A stretch of 34,036 bases of DNA from Bacillus massilioanorexius (GCF_902374955.1 NZ_CABKRX010000028.1:1-34036), one strand, 5' to 3'. Positions 1-6,841 are shown, counted from the first letter of the stretch. Made by a program: numbers and translations. Notes: generated by a model from the letters alone, not told the origin.

Positions 1-559
1 TTTAGCCGTTCTTACACTTGGATTATTCTTCGTTCAAAAAAGAGCAAACTCTTGGTTAATACTTGTAACAGCACTTGTTGGATTAGTAGATGTATATAGC
101 ATGGCTGCCGTTTATTCTAATACATTAGTAAACGGTTGGGATAGCGCTAATACATTTCTATCATTTTATGGAACAACCTTTACACTAGGTGCTATTTTAA
201 TGATTAGCTTAAAAGCAACTTTTATCAAAAATGCTGATGTAACAAAACAATTATTTAAAATTGGTTTTTCTATAGCAGCTGTAGGTATTGCCATACAACT
301 TGTCGGAGCGGCATTGTTAGCAGCCTTCAATGGAGATGTAACTCTGATTTCTGGTACTGCTGCATCTGCAAGCTTAGCAGATTACCAATCCATTATTATT
401 ACTCGCTGGGTAATTGAAATCATAGGAATGGCTATTTTCGGATTCTATGCTATTTCTTCAAACAAAAAATCAATGGCTGCAGCAAGCTATGCAGCACTTG
501 CAGCTATCCTTGTAGCTGAAGGTATGAGCAGATACGTATTTTATGTTCTAGGTGCTTAA
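1..559 (+). CDS. DMSO reductase-type membrane anchor subunit (DmsC family), 3' part
   Basis: The frame is open from base 2, so this is the C-terminal 185 residues of a gene that starts before the window. It is almost entirely hydrophobic, with about five or six membrane spans. It ends in a pattern I associate with DmsC: an Arg-Trp-x-x-Glu-x-x-G segment (RWVIEIIGMAIFG), then a last span ending AEGMSRYVFYVLGA. DmsC-type proteins are quinol-oxidising membrane anchors. They hold a molybdopterin catalytic subunit and an Fe-S subunit, which would be expected upstream and are not visible here. An in-frame ATG at 101 is internal and has no ribosome-binding site. A strong terminator follows at once, so this is the last gene of its operon. 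The family call is from memory of its C-terminal motif; the substrate cannot be told. Confidence 0.7.
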   Translation, partial: LAVLTLGLFFVQKRANSWLILVTALVGLVDVYSMAAVYSNTLVNGWDSANTFLSFYGTTFTLGAILMISLKATFIKNADVTKQLFKIGFSIAAVGIAIQLVGAALLAAFNGDVTLISGTAASASLADYQSIIITRWVIEIIGMAIFGFYAISSNKKSMAAASYAALAAILVAEGMSRYVFYVLGA

Positions 560-563
560 AACA

Positions 564-600
564 AATGCCGAGTATTCATTGGAATGCTCGGCATTATTTT
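564..600 (+). terminator. Intrinsic terminator of the dmsC-like operon
   Basis: A 14-bp stem (aatgccgagtattc paired with gaatgctcggcatt, one G-T wobble) closes a 4-base loop and runs into attattttta. It begins 4 bases after the dmsC-like stop codon. Confidence 0.9.
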
Positions 601-636
601 TATAGAAATAACGTAGAAATGAGAACGTATCAATTA

Positions 637-822
637 TTATTTTTTCTTAGCTAGTACATCCCTGTATAGGAAAAGATCAGGAAAATTAAGTAGTCCAAAT
701 CTAATCCCTTTTGAGTGGATGTTGGCAACAGAAATGTTAGCTCTTCTCTTTCTATATTCAGGGATTTCCTGTTCCTCTATTTCCTCTATGGTTTTTCTAT
801 TTTTAAGTGAAGCAAATTCTGT
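637..822 (-). pseudogene. Possible decayed coding remnant, unidentified
   Basis: The stretch between the terminator at 600 and the deoD promoter at 1043 has no intact gene. On the minus strand, 61 codons are open from 822 to a TAA at 637-639, with an in-frame TGA just upstream and no start codon. The translation is charged at first (KNRKTIEEIEEQEIPEYRKR) and ends in FPDLFLYRDVLAKKK. It looks more protein-like than random AT-rich sequence, but I do not recognise it. It may be chance. The rest of 823-1032 shows nothing I can assign. Confidence 0.22.
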
Positions 823-1032
823 TCAATCTTTCTAAATTACTCTCATCTACTACCTTTTAAAAAATTTGAATAATGCCGTATAGCACTTTATCAGCCTATC
901 CTTTTACCTTTAAATCATCTTGTATAGCCCTAATTTTTTATTTTATAAAATTGATAAATTTATCAAGCCTAAACGAAAAAAAGCAGATAATAAGCACGTC
1001 AAATTGTTAAATAAAAGAATTTAAACCTAAAA

Positions 1033-1048
1033 AAGAAAACGCTTGCAA
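1033..1048 (+). promoter_or_regulatory. Catabolite-responsive element (cre-like, CcpA) at deoD promoter
   Basis: AAGAAAACGCTTGCAA matches the cre consensus WTGNAANCGNWNNCAW at every fixed position except the T at position 2. It overlaps the -35 box at 1043-1048, where CcpA binding would repress initiation. That fits a nucleoside-catabolic operon switched off by preferred sugars. CcpA binding is inferred. Confidence 0.6.
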
Positions 1049-1071
1049 TGATTTTTTTGATATGCTATATT
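1043..1071 (+). promoter_or_regulatory. SigA-type promoter of deoD
   Basis: TTGCAA (1043-1048) and TATATT (1066-1071) are separated by exactly 17 bases, which puts the start site near 1077-1079, about 60 bases before the deoD start codon. The cre-like site covers the -35 box and a palindromic operator covers the start site. Confidence 0.75.
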
Positions 1072-1073
1072 CT

Positions 1074-1096
1074 ACTTGTATAAAAAATATACAAGT
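1074..1096 (+). promoter_or_regulatory. Perfect palindromic operator over deoD start site, probably for the GntR regulator
   Basis: acttgtata-aaaaa-tatacaagt is a perfect inverted repeat with 9-bp arms and a 5-base centre. It lies just after the -10 box, where a repressor would block initiation. A related arm (caagtt ... aacttg, 1092-1109) extends the symmetry downstream. HutC-type GntR operators commonly carry GT-AC dyads of this kind. The GntR/UTRA regulator encoded at 4663 is the obvious candidate; that link is inference. Confidence 0.65.
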
Positions 1097-1138
1097 TAAA
1101 AACAACTTGAATTTTCAATTAAAGGAGTTAACAACAAG

Positions 1139-1852
1139 ATGATGACGACTAAAGAAACACCTCATATTAAGCCTAATGGAGTTGAAATAGCTGAGACAAT
1201 TCTTTTACCAGGAGACCCTTTAAGAGCAAAGTTTATTGCGGAAAATTTTTTAGAAAATTACGAGTGTTTTAATGAAGTAAGAGGGATGCTAGGTTATACA
1301 GGTACATACAAAGGGAAGAAAATTTCTGTAATGGGTACTGGCATGGGACCAGGAAGTATGGGGATTTATTCTTGGGAATTAATCAATGTTTTTGGCGTGA
1401 AAAATTTAATCAGAATTGGTACTTGTGGCGCAATGCAAAAAGATATAGATTTATATGATGTCATTTTAGGAATGGGAGCAGCAACAGATTCTAATTATGG
1501 TCATCAATTTAATTTACCAGGTCAATTCCCATTAACAGCTTCTTTCGACCTTTTAGAAAAAGCTAAAAAAATAGCCGATGATAAAGGACAAAAAGTTCAT
1601 ATTGGTAATATTTTATCAAGTGAGTTATTCTATAACGCTGATTCTACAGCGATGAAAAAGTGGCAAGATGTTGGGATATTAAGTGTTGAAATGGAGTCAG
1701 TAGCATTATATTGGAATGCTATTCAAGCAGGTGTTAAGGCACTTTGTATTTTAACTGTTAGTGATCATTTAGTCACAAATGAACATGCATCAACTGAAGA
1801 GCGTCAAACAGCCTTTACGAAGATGATGGAGATCGCGCTAGAATTAGCGTAA
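1139..1852 (+). CDS. deoD: Purine nucleoside phosphorylase DeoD-type
   Basis: This 237-residue cytoplasmic enzyme cleaves purine (deoxy)ribonucleosides with phosphate, giving the free base and (deoxy)ribose-1-phosphate. The length is standard for the hexameric bacterial class. Diagnostic segments are LLPGDPLRAKFIAENF near the N-terminus, GTGMGPGSMGIY around residues 65-76, RIGTCGAMQ, EMESVALYWNA around residue 182, and TVSDHL with the catalytic Asp. Start: ATG at 1139 (or the second ATG at 1142), behind aaaggag at 1121-1127. The sugar phosphate it makes is the substrate of deoB at 3406. It is controlled by its own promoter with a cre-like site and a palindromic operator. A hairpin at 1894-1929 follows it, so transcription into the MFS gene may be partial. 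Confidence 0.96.
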   Translation: MMTTKETPHIKPNGVEIAETILLPGDPLRAKFIAENFLENYECFNEVRGMLGYTGTYKGKKISVMGTGMGPGSMGIYSWELINVFGVKNLIRIGTCGAMQKDIDLYDVILGMGAATDSNYGHQFNLPGQFPLTASFDLLEKAKKIADDKGQKVHIGNILSSELFYNADSTAMKKWQDVGILSVEMESVALYWNAIQAGVKALCILTVSDHLVTNEHASTEERQTAFTKMMEIALELA

Positions 1853-1893
1853 AGGTCTATTAATCTACAAGATATTGAAACAATTATTATAGA

Positions 1894-1929
1894 TGAGGTT
1901 ATTAACTTTTAATGATGTTAATAACCTCA
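1894..1929 (+). terminator. Hairpin between deoD and the MFS gene (weak terminator or processing site)
   Basis: tgaggttattaac and gttaataacctca form a perfect 13-bp stem with a 10-base loop. The following bases are caatacccctttt, not a proper T-run. It may act as a partial terminator, a 3' stabilising stem or a processing site rather than a strong stop. Confidence 0.5.
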
Positions 1930-1940
1930 CAATACCCCTT

Positions 1941-1956
1941 TTGAAAGCGCTTTTAA
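1941..1956 (+). promoter_or_regulatory. Second cre-like site, upstream of the MFS-deoB pair
   Basis: TTGAAAGCGCTTTTAA fits the cre consensus with one mismatch (T for C at position 14) and contains the symmetric core AAAGCGCTTT. It lies 46 bases before the MFS start. This supports catabolite repression of the downstream genes independent of the deoD promoter. A TTGAAA -35-like box overlaps it, but I see no convincing -10 box. Confidence 0.6.
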
Positions 1957-2002
1957 TAAACGCTAAATATCATAAAGTATTGATGGTAGTGGAGGTCAAC
2001 GT

Positions 2003-3409
2003 ATGAATCATACAGGTGAAAGAAAAGCAGTTTTAAATATAAATAAAGTAGTTCCTGTCATATTACTTTTAATGATTTTTTCAATTGTTATTGATAATTC
2101 TTTTAAAATTATCTCTCCAGACTTAGTAGAGTACTTTGGAGTATCGGCTAGTACAGTTAGTTGGCAAGTAACATTATCAGGATTAGTGATTGGAATAGGG
2201 GCAGTTGTCTATTCTTCTCTATCCGATTCAATTAGCGTGCGAAATCTATTAGCTATAGGTATTGGTTTAATCTGTGTGGGGTCTTTACTTGGTTACGTAA
2301 CGCATGAAAACTATTGGTTAATTGTATTTTCAAGAATCATTCAATCAGCTGGTTTAGGGGCCACTGAAACACTATATTTAATCTTTATCGCAAAATACGC
2401 AACAGCAGAAGAACAAAAGAAATATATGGGCTTTAGTACAAGCAGTTTCCAAATTGCAACCGTTATTGGTACATTAACTGGTGGATTCGTAGCAACTTAT
2501 CTTCAATGGCAAAACTTATTTTTAATTCCTTTGCTTAGCTTACTATTACTACCTTTCATTTTGAAAAACTTACCTAAAGAAGAAAGAAAGCAAAATAACG
2601 TTGACGTTTTAGGTTTAATTTTGGTTACTGTCATTGCAACAACTATTATGCTGTATATGTCTTATTTCAATTGGATTCTGTTCATTCTCTTTATAGCAGC
2701 TGTTGTTGTGTTCTTAATCTATGTAAGCAAAAATAAAAATGCTTTTATTACAATTGAGTTTTTTAAAAACAAGCAATTTTTATTCGTATTGGTAGTAGCG
2801 TTTATTCTGAATTCAATCTATTCAGCTTACGCATTAAATACTTTCTCGTTTCTTTTAACAACTGTTTACGATATTCAATTGGATACTGTTTCATTATTGT
2901 TTATTCCGGCTTGTTTATTAGCAGCAATTGTTGGAGCTTTATCTGGTAAAATAGGAAGATATTTAAGTAGTAAACAATGTATTTACTTGGCAATTAGTTT
3001 AATTATTATTAGTATGCTACTAAGTTCACTTTTAATTGAACAATCGATTTTTGTGTTTGCTATATCTCTAATCTTGTTCTCTTGTAGTTTTGCGCTGTTA
3101 TACGCACCGATGATTGATACAGGTATTAAAAATGTCCCTACTGAAAAAGCAGGTGCAGCTCTAGGTTTCTATAACTTATGTATCAACATTGCTATGTCTA
3201 CAGGATTTACGTATTCAGCATTTTTAATTGATAAAAAAGACTTACAATTTGGTTTCTTAAGCTTTGTGACAGATAATCCGGTTGCTTTGAATTACAGTAG
3301 TATAGTACTTGTGATTGTAGCTATAGCAGTAGTAGCGATCGTATTATTTTGGTTTTTAGTTGGTCGCAAATTAGATAATAGTAAGTTAACTGGAGGTACA
3401 TCAGAATGA
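2003..3409 (+). CDS. MFS transporter, 14-TM TetA(L)/TetA(K)-like, in the deo locus
   Basis: This 468-residue integral membrane protein has about 14 hydrophobic spans. Its layout resembles the TetA(L/K) DHA14 drug:H+ antiporters: an N-terminal PDLVEYFGVSASTVSWQVT segment, then SSLSDSISVRNLLAIG (the loop 2-3 motif A position), then SRIIQSAGLGATETL (motif C position). The classic acidic and Arg motif pattern is only partly kept. Start: ATG at 2003 behind tggaggt (1989-1995). Its stop overlaps the deoB start by 4 bases (ATGA), so the two are translationally coupled. That points to a role in nucleoside or pentose traffic rather than tetracycline resistance; this is inference. From memory, Staphylococcus aureus has a similar pnp / Tet-like / dra / drm arrangement. 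A drug exporter remains possible. Confidence 0.85.
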   Translation: MNHTGERKAVLNINKVVPVILLLMIFSIVIDNSFKIISPDLVEYFGVSASTVSWQVTLSGLVIGIGAVVYSSLSDSISVRNLLAIGIGLICVGSLLGYVTHENYWLIVFSRIIQSAGLGATETLYLIFIAKYATAEEQKKYMGFSTSSFQIATVIGTLTGGFVATYLQWQNLFLIPLLSLLLLPFILKNLPKEERKQNNVDVLGLILVTVIATTIMLYMSYFNWILFILFIAAVVVFLIYVSKNKNAFITIEFFKNKQFLFVLVVAFILNSIYSAYALNTFSFLLTTVYDIQLDTVSLLFIPACLLAAIVGALSGKIGRYLSSKQCIYLAISLIIISMLLSSLLIEQSIFVFAISLILFSCSFALLYAPMIDTGIKNVPTEKAGAALGFYNLCINIAMSTGFTYSAFLIDKKDLQFGFLSFVTDNPVALNYSSIVLVIVAIAVVAIVLFWFLVGRKLDNSKLTGGTSE

Positions 3410-4584
3410 AGAAATTCAAACGTGTCCATTTAATTGTTATGGATTCAGTAGGTATTGGTGAAGCAAAAGATGCGGCTCAATTTAACGATGTTGGTTCTCA
3501 TACACTTCAACATATTGCGGAATATATGAACGGTTTGAATGTACCGAATCTTGCGAAATTAGGTTTATCTAATATTGAAGAAATACTTGGAGTACCTAAG
3601 TCTGATGAACCTCTAGCCTATTACACAAAATTACAAGAAAAATCAGTAGGCAAAGATACTATGACAGGGCATTGGGAAATTATGGGACTAAACATAGATA
3701 AGCCGTTTAATGTGTTTCCGAATGGTTTCCCAGCTGAATTAATTAAACAAATTGAAGAAGCAACAGGACGTAAAGTAGTGGCAAACAAACCTGCAAGTGG
3801 AACGGCCATTATCGACGAGTACGGTGAGCACCAAATGAAAACAGGTGATCTAATTGTGTATACTTCAGCTGACCCTGTTTTACAAATTGCCGCTCACGAA
3901 GACATTATTCCTCTAGAAGAGTTATATAACATTTGTGAAAAGGTTCGTGAAATTACAAAAGACCCTAAATATTTAATCGGTCGCATTATTGCAAGACCGT
4001 ATATGGGAACGCCAGGAAACTTTACAAGAACAGCAAACCGTCATGACTATGCCTTAAAACCTTTTGGAAAAACAGTCATGAATAGTTTACAAGATGGTGG
4101 ATTTGATGTCATTGCCATCGGAAAAATCAACGATATTTTTGATGGGGAGGGAGTAACGGAATCCATCCGTACTAAGAACAATATGGATGGAATGGATAAG
4201 TTACTTGAGGTAGTGAAGAAAGAGTTTACAGGATTAAGTTTCTTAAATTTAGTGGATTTCGATGCTTTATATGGACATCGCCGTGATCCAAAAGGTTATG
4301 GTAAAGCGTTAGAAGATTTTGATAAACGCTTGGATGAATTATTATCTATACTTCCTGAGGAAGATTTATTAATTATTACTGCTGACCACGGTAATGACCC
4401 AACTTTCTCAGGAACAGATCATACGCGAGAATTCATTCCTGTGTTAGTTTATTCAAAGCAATTTAAGAATACTTGTAAATTACCTCAAAATGATACATTT
4501 GCAGATATTGGTGCAACCATTGCTGATAATTTTGATGTGGCTATGCCTGAATATGGTGACTCCTTCTTATCATTCTTGAAGTAG
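3406..4584 (+). CDS. deoB: Phosphopentomutase
   Basis: DeoB (Drm) converts (deoxy)ribose-1-phosphate to the 5-phosphate, the step after nucleoside phosphorolysis. The 392-residue length is typical. It shows the alkaline-phosphatase-superfamily metal sites: VMDSVGIGEAKDA at the N-terminus, GKDTMTGHWEIMG with the active-site Thr around residue 85, FDALYGHRRDPKGYG, then TADHGNDPTF and DHTREFIPVLVYS near the C-terminus. It is cytoplasmic and Mn-dependent in characterised members. Translation is coupled to the MFS gene by a 4-base overlap, and the ribosome site (ctggaggt) lies inside that gene. No deoC (deoxyribose-phosphate aldolase) is present here, so deoxyribose-5-phosphate must be handled elsewhere, or ribonucleosides are the main substrate. 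Confidence 0.97.
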   Translation: MKKFKRVHLIVMDSVGIGEAKDAAQFNDVGSHTLQHIAEYMNGLNVPNLAKLGLSNIEEILGVPKSDEPLAYYTKLQEKSVGKDTMTGHWEIMGLNIDKPFNVFPNGFPAELIKQIEEATGRKVVANKPASGTAIIDEYGEHQMKTGDLIVYTSADPVLQIAAHEDIIPLEELYNICEKVREITKDPKYLIGRIIARPYMGTPGNFTRTANRHDYALKPFGKTVMNSLQDGGFDVIAIGKINDIFDGEGVTESIRTKNNMDGMDKLLEVVKKEFTGLSFLNLVDFDALYGHRRDPKGYGKALEDFDKRLDELLSILPEEDLLIITADHGNDPTFSGTDHTREFIPVLVYSKQFKNTCKLPQNDTFADIGATIADNFDVAMPEYGDSFLSFLK

Positions 4585-4598
4585 TATGTTACGATAGT

Positions 4599-4631
4599 AA
4601 AAAACCAAAAAATATTTATTTTTGGTTTTTT
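4599..4631 (+). terminator. AT-rich terminator after deoB
   Basis: aaaaaaccaaaaa pairs with tttttggtttttt across a 7-base loop, giving an A/T-flanked stem usable in either direction. It separates deoB from the GntR gene, whose start lies 31 bases further on. Confidence 0.65.
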
Positions 4632-4662
4632 ATTAAATATGAAGAAAAAAGGATATGACTGA

Positions 4663-5397
4663 ATGAATCCTAACAAAGCAGATAAATTAAAAAGACCGCT
4701 CTATATTAAAGTGTATGATGAACTGCTTCTACAGATATCAAAGAATACATATCCAGTAGGCAGCAGGCTTCCTTCTGAACCGGATTTAGCTAAAAGCTTA
4801 GGGGTTAGTCGTGTTACTTTAAGACAGGCTCTAGCACTTTTACAAGATGATGGATTGGTTAGAAATGAACGAGGGAAAGGAAATTTTGTGATTGATACGT
4901 TTTACAAACAAGACCCCGTTCAGTTAGAAAAATTAAGTAACCCAATGCATAAATGTCACATAGCCACTTTTGACCAGATAGAAACCCACTACCGCTTAGA
5001 CACAGAAACTAAATATACAAAACAAGTGTTGAAAAGTGAAGTATCTACTGTTGTAGCGTTAGAACGCTTATATAGAAAAAACAATGATTTAGTAGCCTAT
5101 GCTTTTACATTTATGCCGATGGAAACTGTAGAAAATTTTTCACTCGACTTGAACAATAAAGAACAAATACTGGATTTTCTTGAGAGCCAAGTATATGAGT
5201 ATGCGAATCATGGTGAAATTGAAGTCAAATTTACACATACTGTTAACCTTGCGGATAGAAAGGAAAAGCTAGTTGGGCAAAATGAATGCTTTTTATTATT
5301 AGAAAATCTATATAATAATAAAGAAAATCCATTACTGATTAATAAGCTCTATATACCAAAGCAATTTGCGAAAATAAAATTAAATGTATTTAAATAA
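4663..5397 (+). CDS. GntR/HutC-family transcriptional regulator
   Basis: This 244-residue protein has an N-terminal winged helix, residues about 9-77, with the typical GntR run YPVGSRLPSEPDLAKSLGVS, then RVTLRQALALLQDDGLVRNE. A C-terminal region of about 160 residues fits a UTRA (HutC-type) ligand-binding domain, seen in VVALERLYRKNNDLVAY and in LENLYNNKENPLLINKLYIP at the end. It is a cytoplasmic DNA-binding repressor responding to a small molecule. Directly downstream of deoD-MFS-deoB, it is the likely regulator of that locus through the palindrome at 1074-1096. The effector may be a nucleoside or pentose phosphate; that is inference. The ATG at 4663 follows aaaagg at 4645-4650. Most deo operons I know use DeoR-type repressors, so a HutC-type one is a variation. 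Confidence 0.9.
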   Translation: MNPNKADKLKRPLYIKVYDELLLQISKNTYPVGSRLPSEPDLAKSLGVSRVTLRQALALLQDDGLVRNERGKGNFVIDTFYKQDPVQLEKLSNPMHKCHIATFDQIETHYRLDTETKYTKQVLKSEVSTVVALERLYRKNNDLVAYAFTFMPMETVENFSLDLNNKEQILDFLESQVYEYANHGEIEVKFTHTVNLADRKEKLVGQNECFLLLENLYNNKENPLLINKLYIPKQFAKIKLNVFK

Positions 5398-5452
5398 ATC
5401 CATTTAACATTTCTATCTTTAGAAATAACGAAGGTTTCATCAATAAAAAAGA

Positions 5453-5507
5453 AGAATATCCCCCAAATATTGAGAATCTATTCTTCTCAATATTTGAGGG
5501 ATATTCT
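5453..5507. repeat. Long inverted repeat (24-bp arms) downstream of gntR
   Basis: agaatatcccc-caaatattgagaa (5453-5476) pairs with ttctcaatatttg-agggatattct (5484-5507) with one C-A mismatch and a 7-base loop. No T-run follows in either direction. It could be an RNA stabilising stem, a Rho-independent terminator lacking its tail, or a tiny miniature element. With the terminator at 5575 it fills the gap between gntR and the carD-like gene. Confidence 0.6.
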
Positions 5508-5574
5508 ATAATTCGTGAAAGATGTTCATTTTTTTACAGATATTAAACAATTCGATGGCTAGACTTCAAAATGT

Positions 5575-5621
5575 AGAAGCTTCTCAAAAGTAGATTAGAC
5601 TTTGGAGAAGCTTCTTTTTTG
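5575..5621 (+). terminator. Intrinsic terminator, AGAAGCTTCTC type
   Basis: agaagcttctcaaaag pairs with ctttggagaagcttct (one mismatch) and is followed by ttttttgtg. It is the likely end of the gntR transcript. The same agaagctt-centred stem recurs at 6842-6885. Confidence 0.85.
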
Positions 5622-5713
5622 TGTAGAAATACTTGAGCGTTTCTTTTTATATTATCAATTTACTAGTTTCTGCTAGATAGAGATAAAGGCATCGTTTGTA
5701 TCATTGAGAACAA

Positions 5714-6223
5714 CTATGAATTAAATTTAATATTCAGTATTTTATGGACTTCTTGGGCTATAGCTTCAAATGTAGTATTTAATGCGATAGATAATTCTTT
5801 GAATAATATATTTTGGGTTAATATCAATATTTGTTTATCACTTTCCGCTAGCTTTTTTCCATTACTTTCGTCTTCTGCTTTTTTCCGCATTAAAGTATTA
5901 ATGACTTTAGAAATTTCTTTGCTAGTTCCAGTCTTTATAATATCTGTATATATCTTGTTTCGGTCATGGCTCTTTTCAATCCAAGATATACCTGGTAGTT
6001 TAAAAGATTGTAAAATTTCCTCTGCTTCATTACGATTAATAATTCCTTGCATGATTCCTAGATTCTTATTATCGACAGGGGTATTAATTGTCAATGAGTG
6101 ATCTTCGATAGGATGTAAAACATAGTAAGTTCGAGTAATTCCTGAATACGTCTTTTTGCAAATATCATCTATTCGGCAAATGCCATGGGTTGAGTAGATG
6201 ACTAAATCTCCAATATTATACAT
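5714..6223 (-). CDS. CarD/CdnL-family (TRCF N-terminal domain) RNA polymerase-binding regulator
   Basis: This 169-residue protein opens with a CarD_TRCF RNA-polymerase interaction domain over residues 1-60: IGDLVIYSTHGICRIDDI, then YYVLHPIEDHSLTINTPVD. A helical C-terminal region carries WIEKSHDRNKIYTDIIKTG and LAESDKQILILTQNILFKEL. In other bacteria, CarD-family proteins bind the RNAP beta subunit and stabilise open complexes at promoters. Start: ATG at 6223, with aggagt (6231-6236) seven bases upstream. It is transcribed divergently from a MarR gene across a region holding two palindromes, so it is probably a MarR target. Pairing with MarR suggests an inducible accessory CarD rather than a constitutive rRNA factor; that is inference. 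Confidence 0.88.
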   Translation of the reverse strand: MYNIGDLVIYSTHGICRIDDICKKTYSGITRTYYVLHPIEDHSLTINTPVDNKNLGIMQGIINRNEAEEILQSFKLPGISWIEKSHDRNKIYTDIIKTGTSKEISKVINTLMRKKAEDESNGKKLAESDKQILILTQNILFKELSIALNTTFEAIAQEVHKILNIKFNS

Positions 6224-6245
6224 TTGTCATACTCCTATATGGATT

Positions 6246-6266
6246 ATTGTCAACTAAGTTGACTAT
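6246..6266. promoter_or_regulatory. Operator 1 of the carD/marR intergenic region
   Basis: attgtcaactaagttgactat contains the palindrome gtcaact-a-agttgac (6249-6263). It lies just downstream of the predicted minus-strand -10 region of the carD-like gene, where a bound protein would block that transcript. It shares the core gtcaa-ytaa-gttgac with operator 2; the two centres are about 46 bases apart. Confidence 0.7.
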
Positions 6267-6270
6267 TTAT

Positions 6271-6299
6271 AGTGTATGCCTTTAACTTCAAATTGTCAA
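6271..6299 (-). promoter_or_regulatory. Predicted promoter of the carD-like gene
   Basis: On the minus strand, TTGACA (6299-6294) is followed after 17 bases by TACACT (6276-6271), matching four of six -10 positions. The -35 box lies inside operator 2, and the initiation region runs into operator 1. An alternative -10 (TATAAAT, 6271-6265) would have too long a spacer. Confidence 0.5.
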
Positions 6300-6312
6300 T
6301 TAAGTTGACAAT
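6292..6312. promoter_or_regulatory. Operator 2, shared by both divergent promoters
   Basis: attgtcaa-ttaag-ttgacaat is a 21-base palindrome with perfect 8-bp arms. Its left arm holds the -35 hexamer of the carD-like gene (minus strand) and its right arm holds the -35 hexamer of marR (plus strand). One bound MarR dimer could therefore shut both promoters. The size and AT-rich centre fit MarR-family sites; the assignment to the adjacent MarR is inference. Confidence 0.75.
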
Positions 6313-6333
6313 GAAGAGCGGCTTTTATATAGT
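6305..6333 (+). promoter_or_regulatory. Promoter of the marR gene
   Basis: A perfect TTGACA (6305-6310), a 17-base spacer and TATAGT (6328-6333) predict a start near 6340, about 27 bases before the TTG start codon. The -35 box is the right arm of operator 2, as expected for autorepression. Confidence 0.8.
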
Positions 6334-6366
6334 AAAAGACGGGAAAAATTCAAGAGGTGATAATGG

Positions 6367-6795
6367 TTGGATACAGAATTACAGAACTTAGATTTTATTG
6401 ATGTACTAAGTGAACGTCATGTTCAACTTCGAAGAATAACGGAGAAACTATGGAATGATTCCAGTGATATTTATATATCGAATTCTGAATGGTTTATTAT
6501 GGCGAGAATTTACAAAAAGCATCCAACTATATCACAGGTTTCGAAACAGGTAGATATTTCTAGACAAGCAACTCATAAACTTATCAAAAGGCTTGAAATG
6601 AAGAATTTAGTTGAGATAAAAAGCTTAGAGAATAACAAGAAAGACAAGTGTCTCCAATTAACGAAATTGGGAGAAGAGTGTTATGAGAAAAATGAATTGC
6701 TAAAGGCTACGATTGAGAAGAAAATTTCTGATCATATTGGACAAGAAAAAGTTGCAATCCTAAAAGATATGTTGAAATTAGATTGGGGCTTATAA
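6367..6795 (+). CDS. MarR-family transcriptional regulator
   Basis: This 142-residue winged-helix regulator has the MarR layout: a dimerising N-terminal helix, then SEWFIMARIYKKHPTISQVS. The recognition region is ISRQATHKLIKRLEMKNLVEIK (residues about 64-85), and the wing is KSLENNKKDKCLQLTKLG. The start is TTG at 6367, six bases after aagaggtga. The nearer ATG at 6363 is out of frame and stops after 12 codons, so it is not the start. It likely represses itself and the divergent carD-like gene through the palindromes at 6246-6312. No transporter or detoxification gene is next to it, so the partner appears to be the CarD-like protein. The inducer is unknown. Confidence 0.9.
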   Translation: MDTELQNLDFIDVLSERHVQLRRITEKLWNDSSDIYISNSEWFIMARIYKKHPTISQVSKQVDISRQATHKLIKRLEMKNLVEIKSLENNKKDKCLQLTKLGEECYEKNELLKATIEKKISDHIGQEKVAILKDMLKLDWGL

Positions 6796-6841
6796 TTTTA
6801 AAAGTTGAATATGTTTATGCTAATGAGGTATTGAAATCCTT

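Noticed and set aside
2003..3409. Tetracycline resistance determinant
   Set aside because: The fold is Tet-like, but the gene is embedded in and coupled to nucleoside-catabolism genes with cre control, so resistance is not the best reading.
5799..6101. 100-codon plus-strand frame opposite the CarD-like gene
   Set aside because: It is antisense to a well-supported CarD-family gene, with no ribosome site or recognisable domain.
6363..6401. ATG at 6363 as the marR start
   Set aside because: It is in another frame and stops after 12 codons; the TTG at 6367 with aagaggtga gives the full MarR protein.
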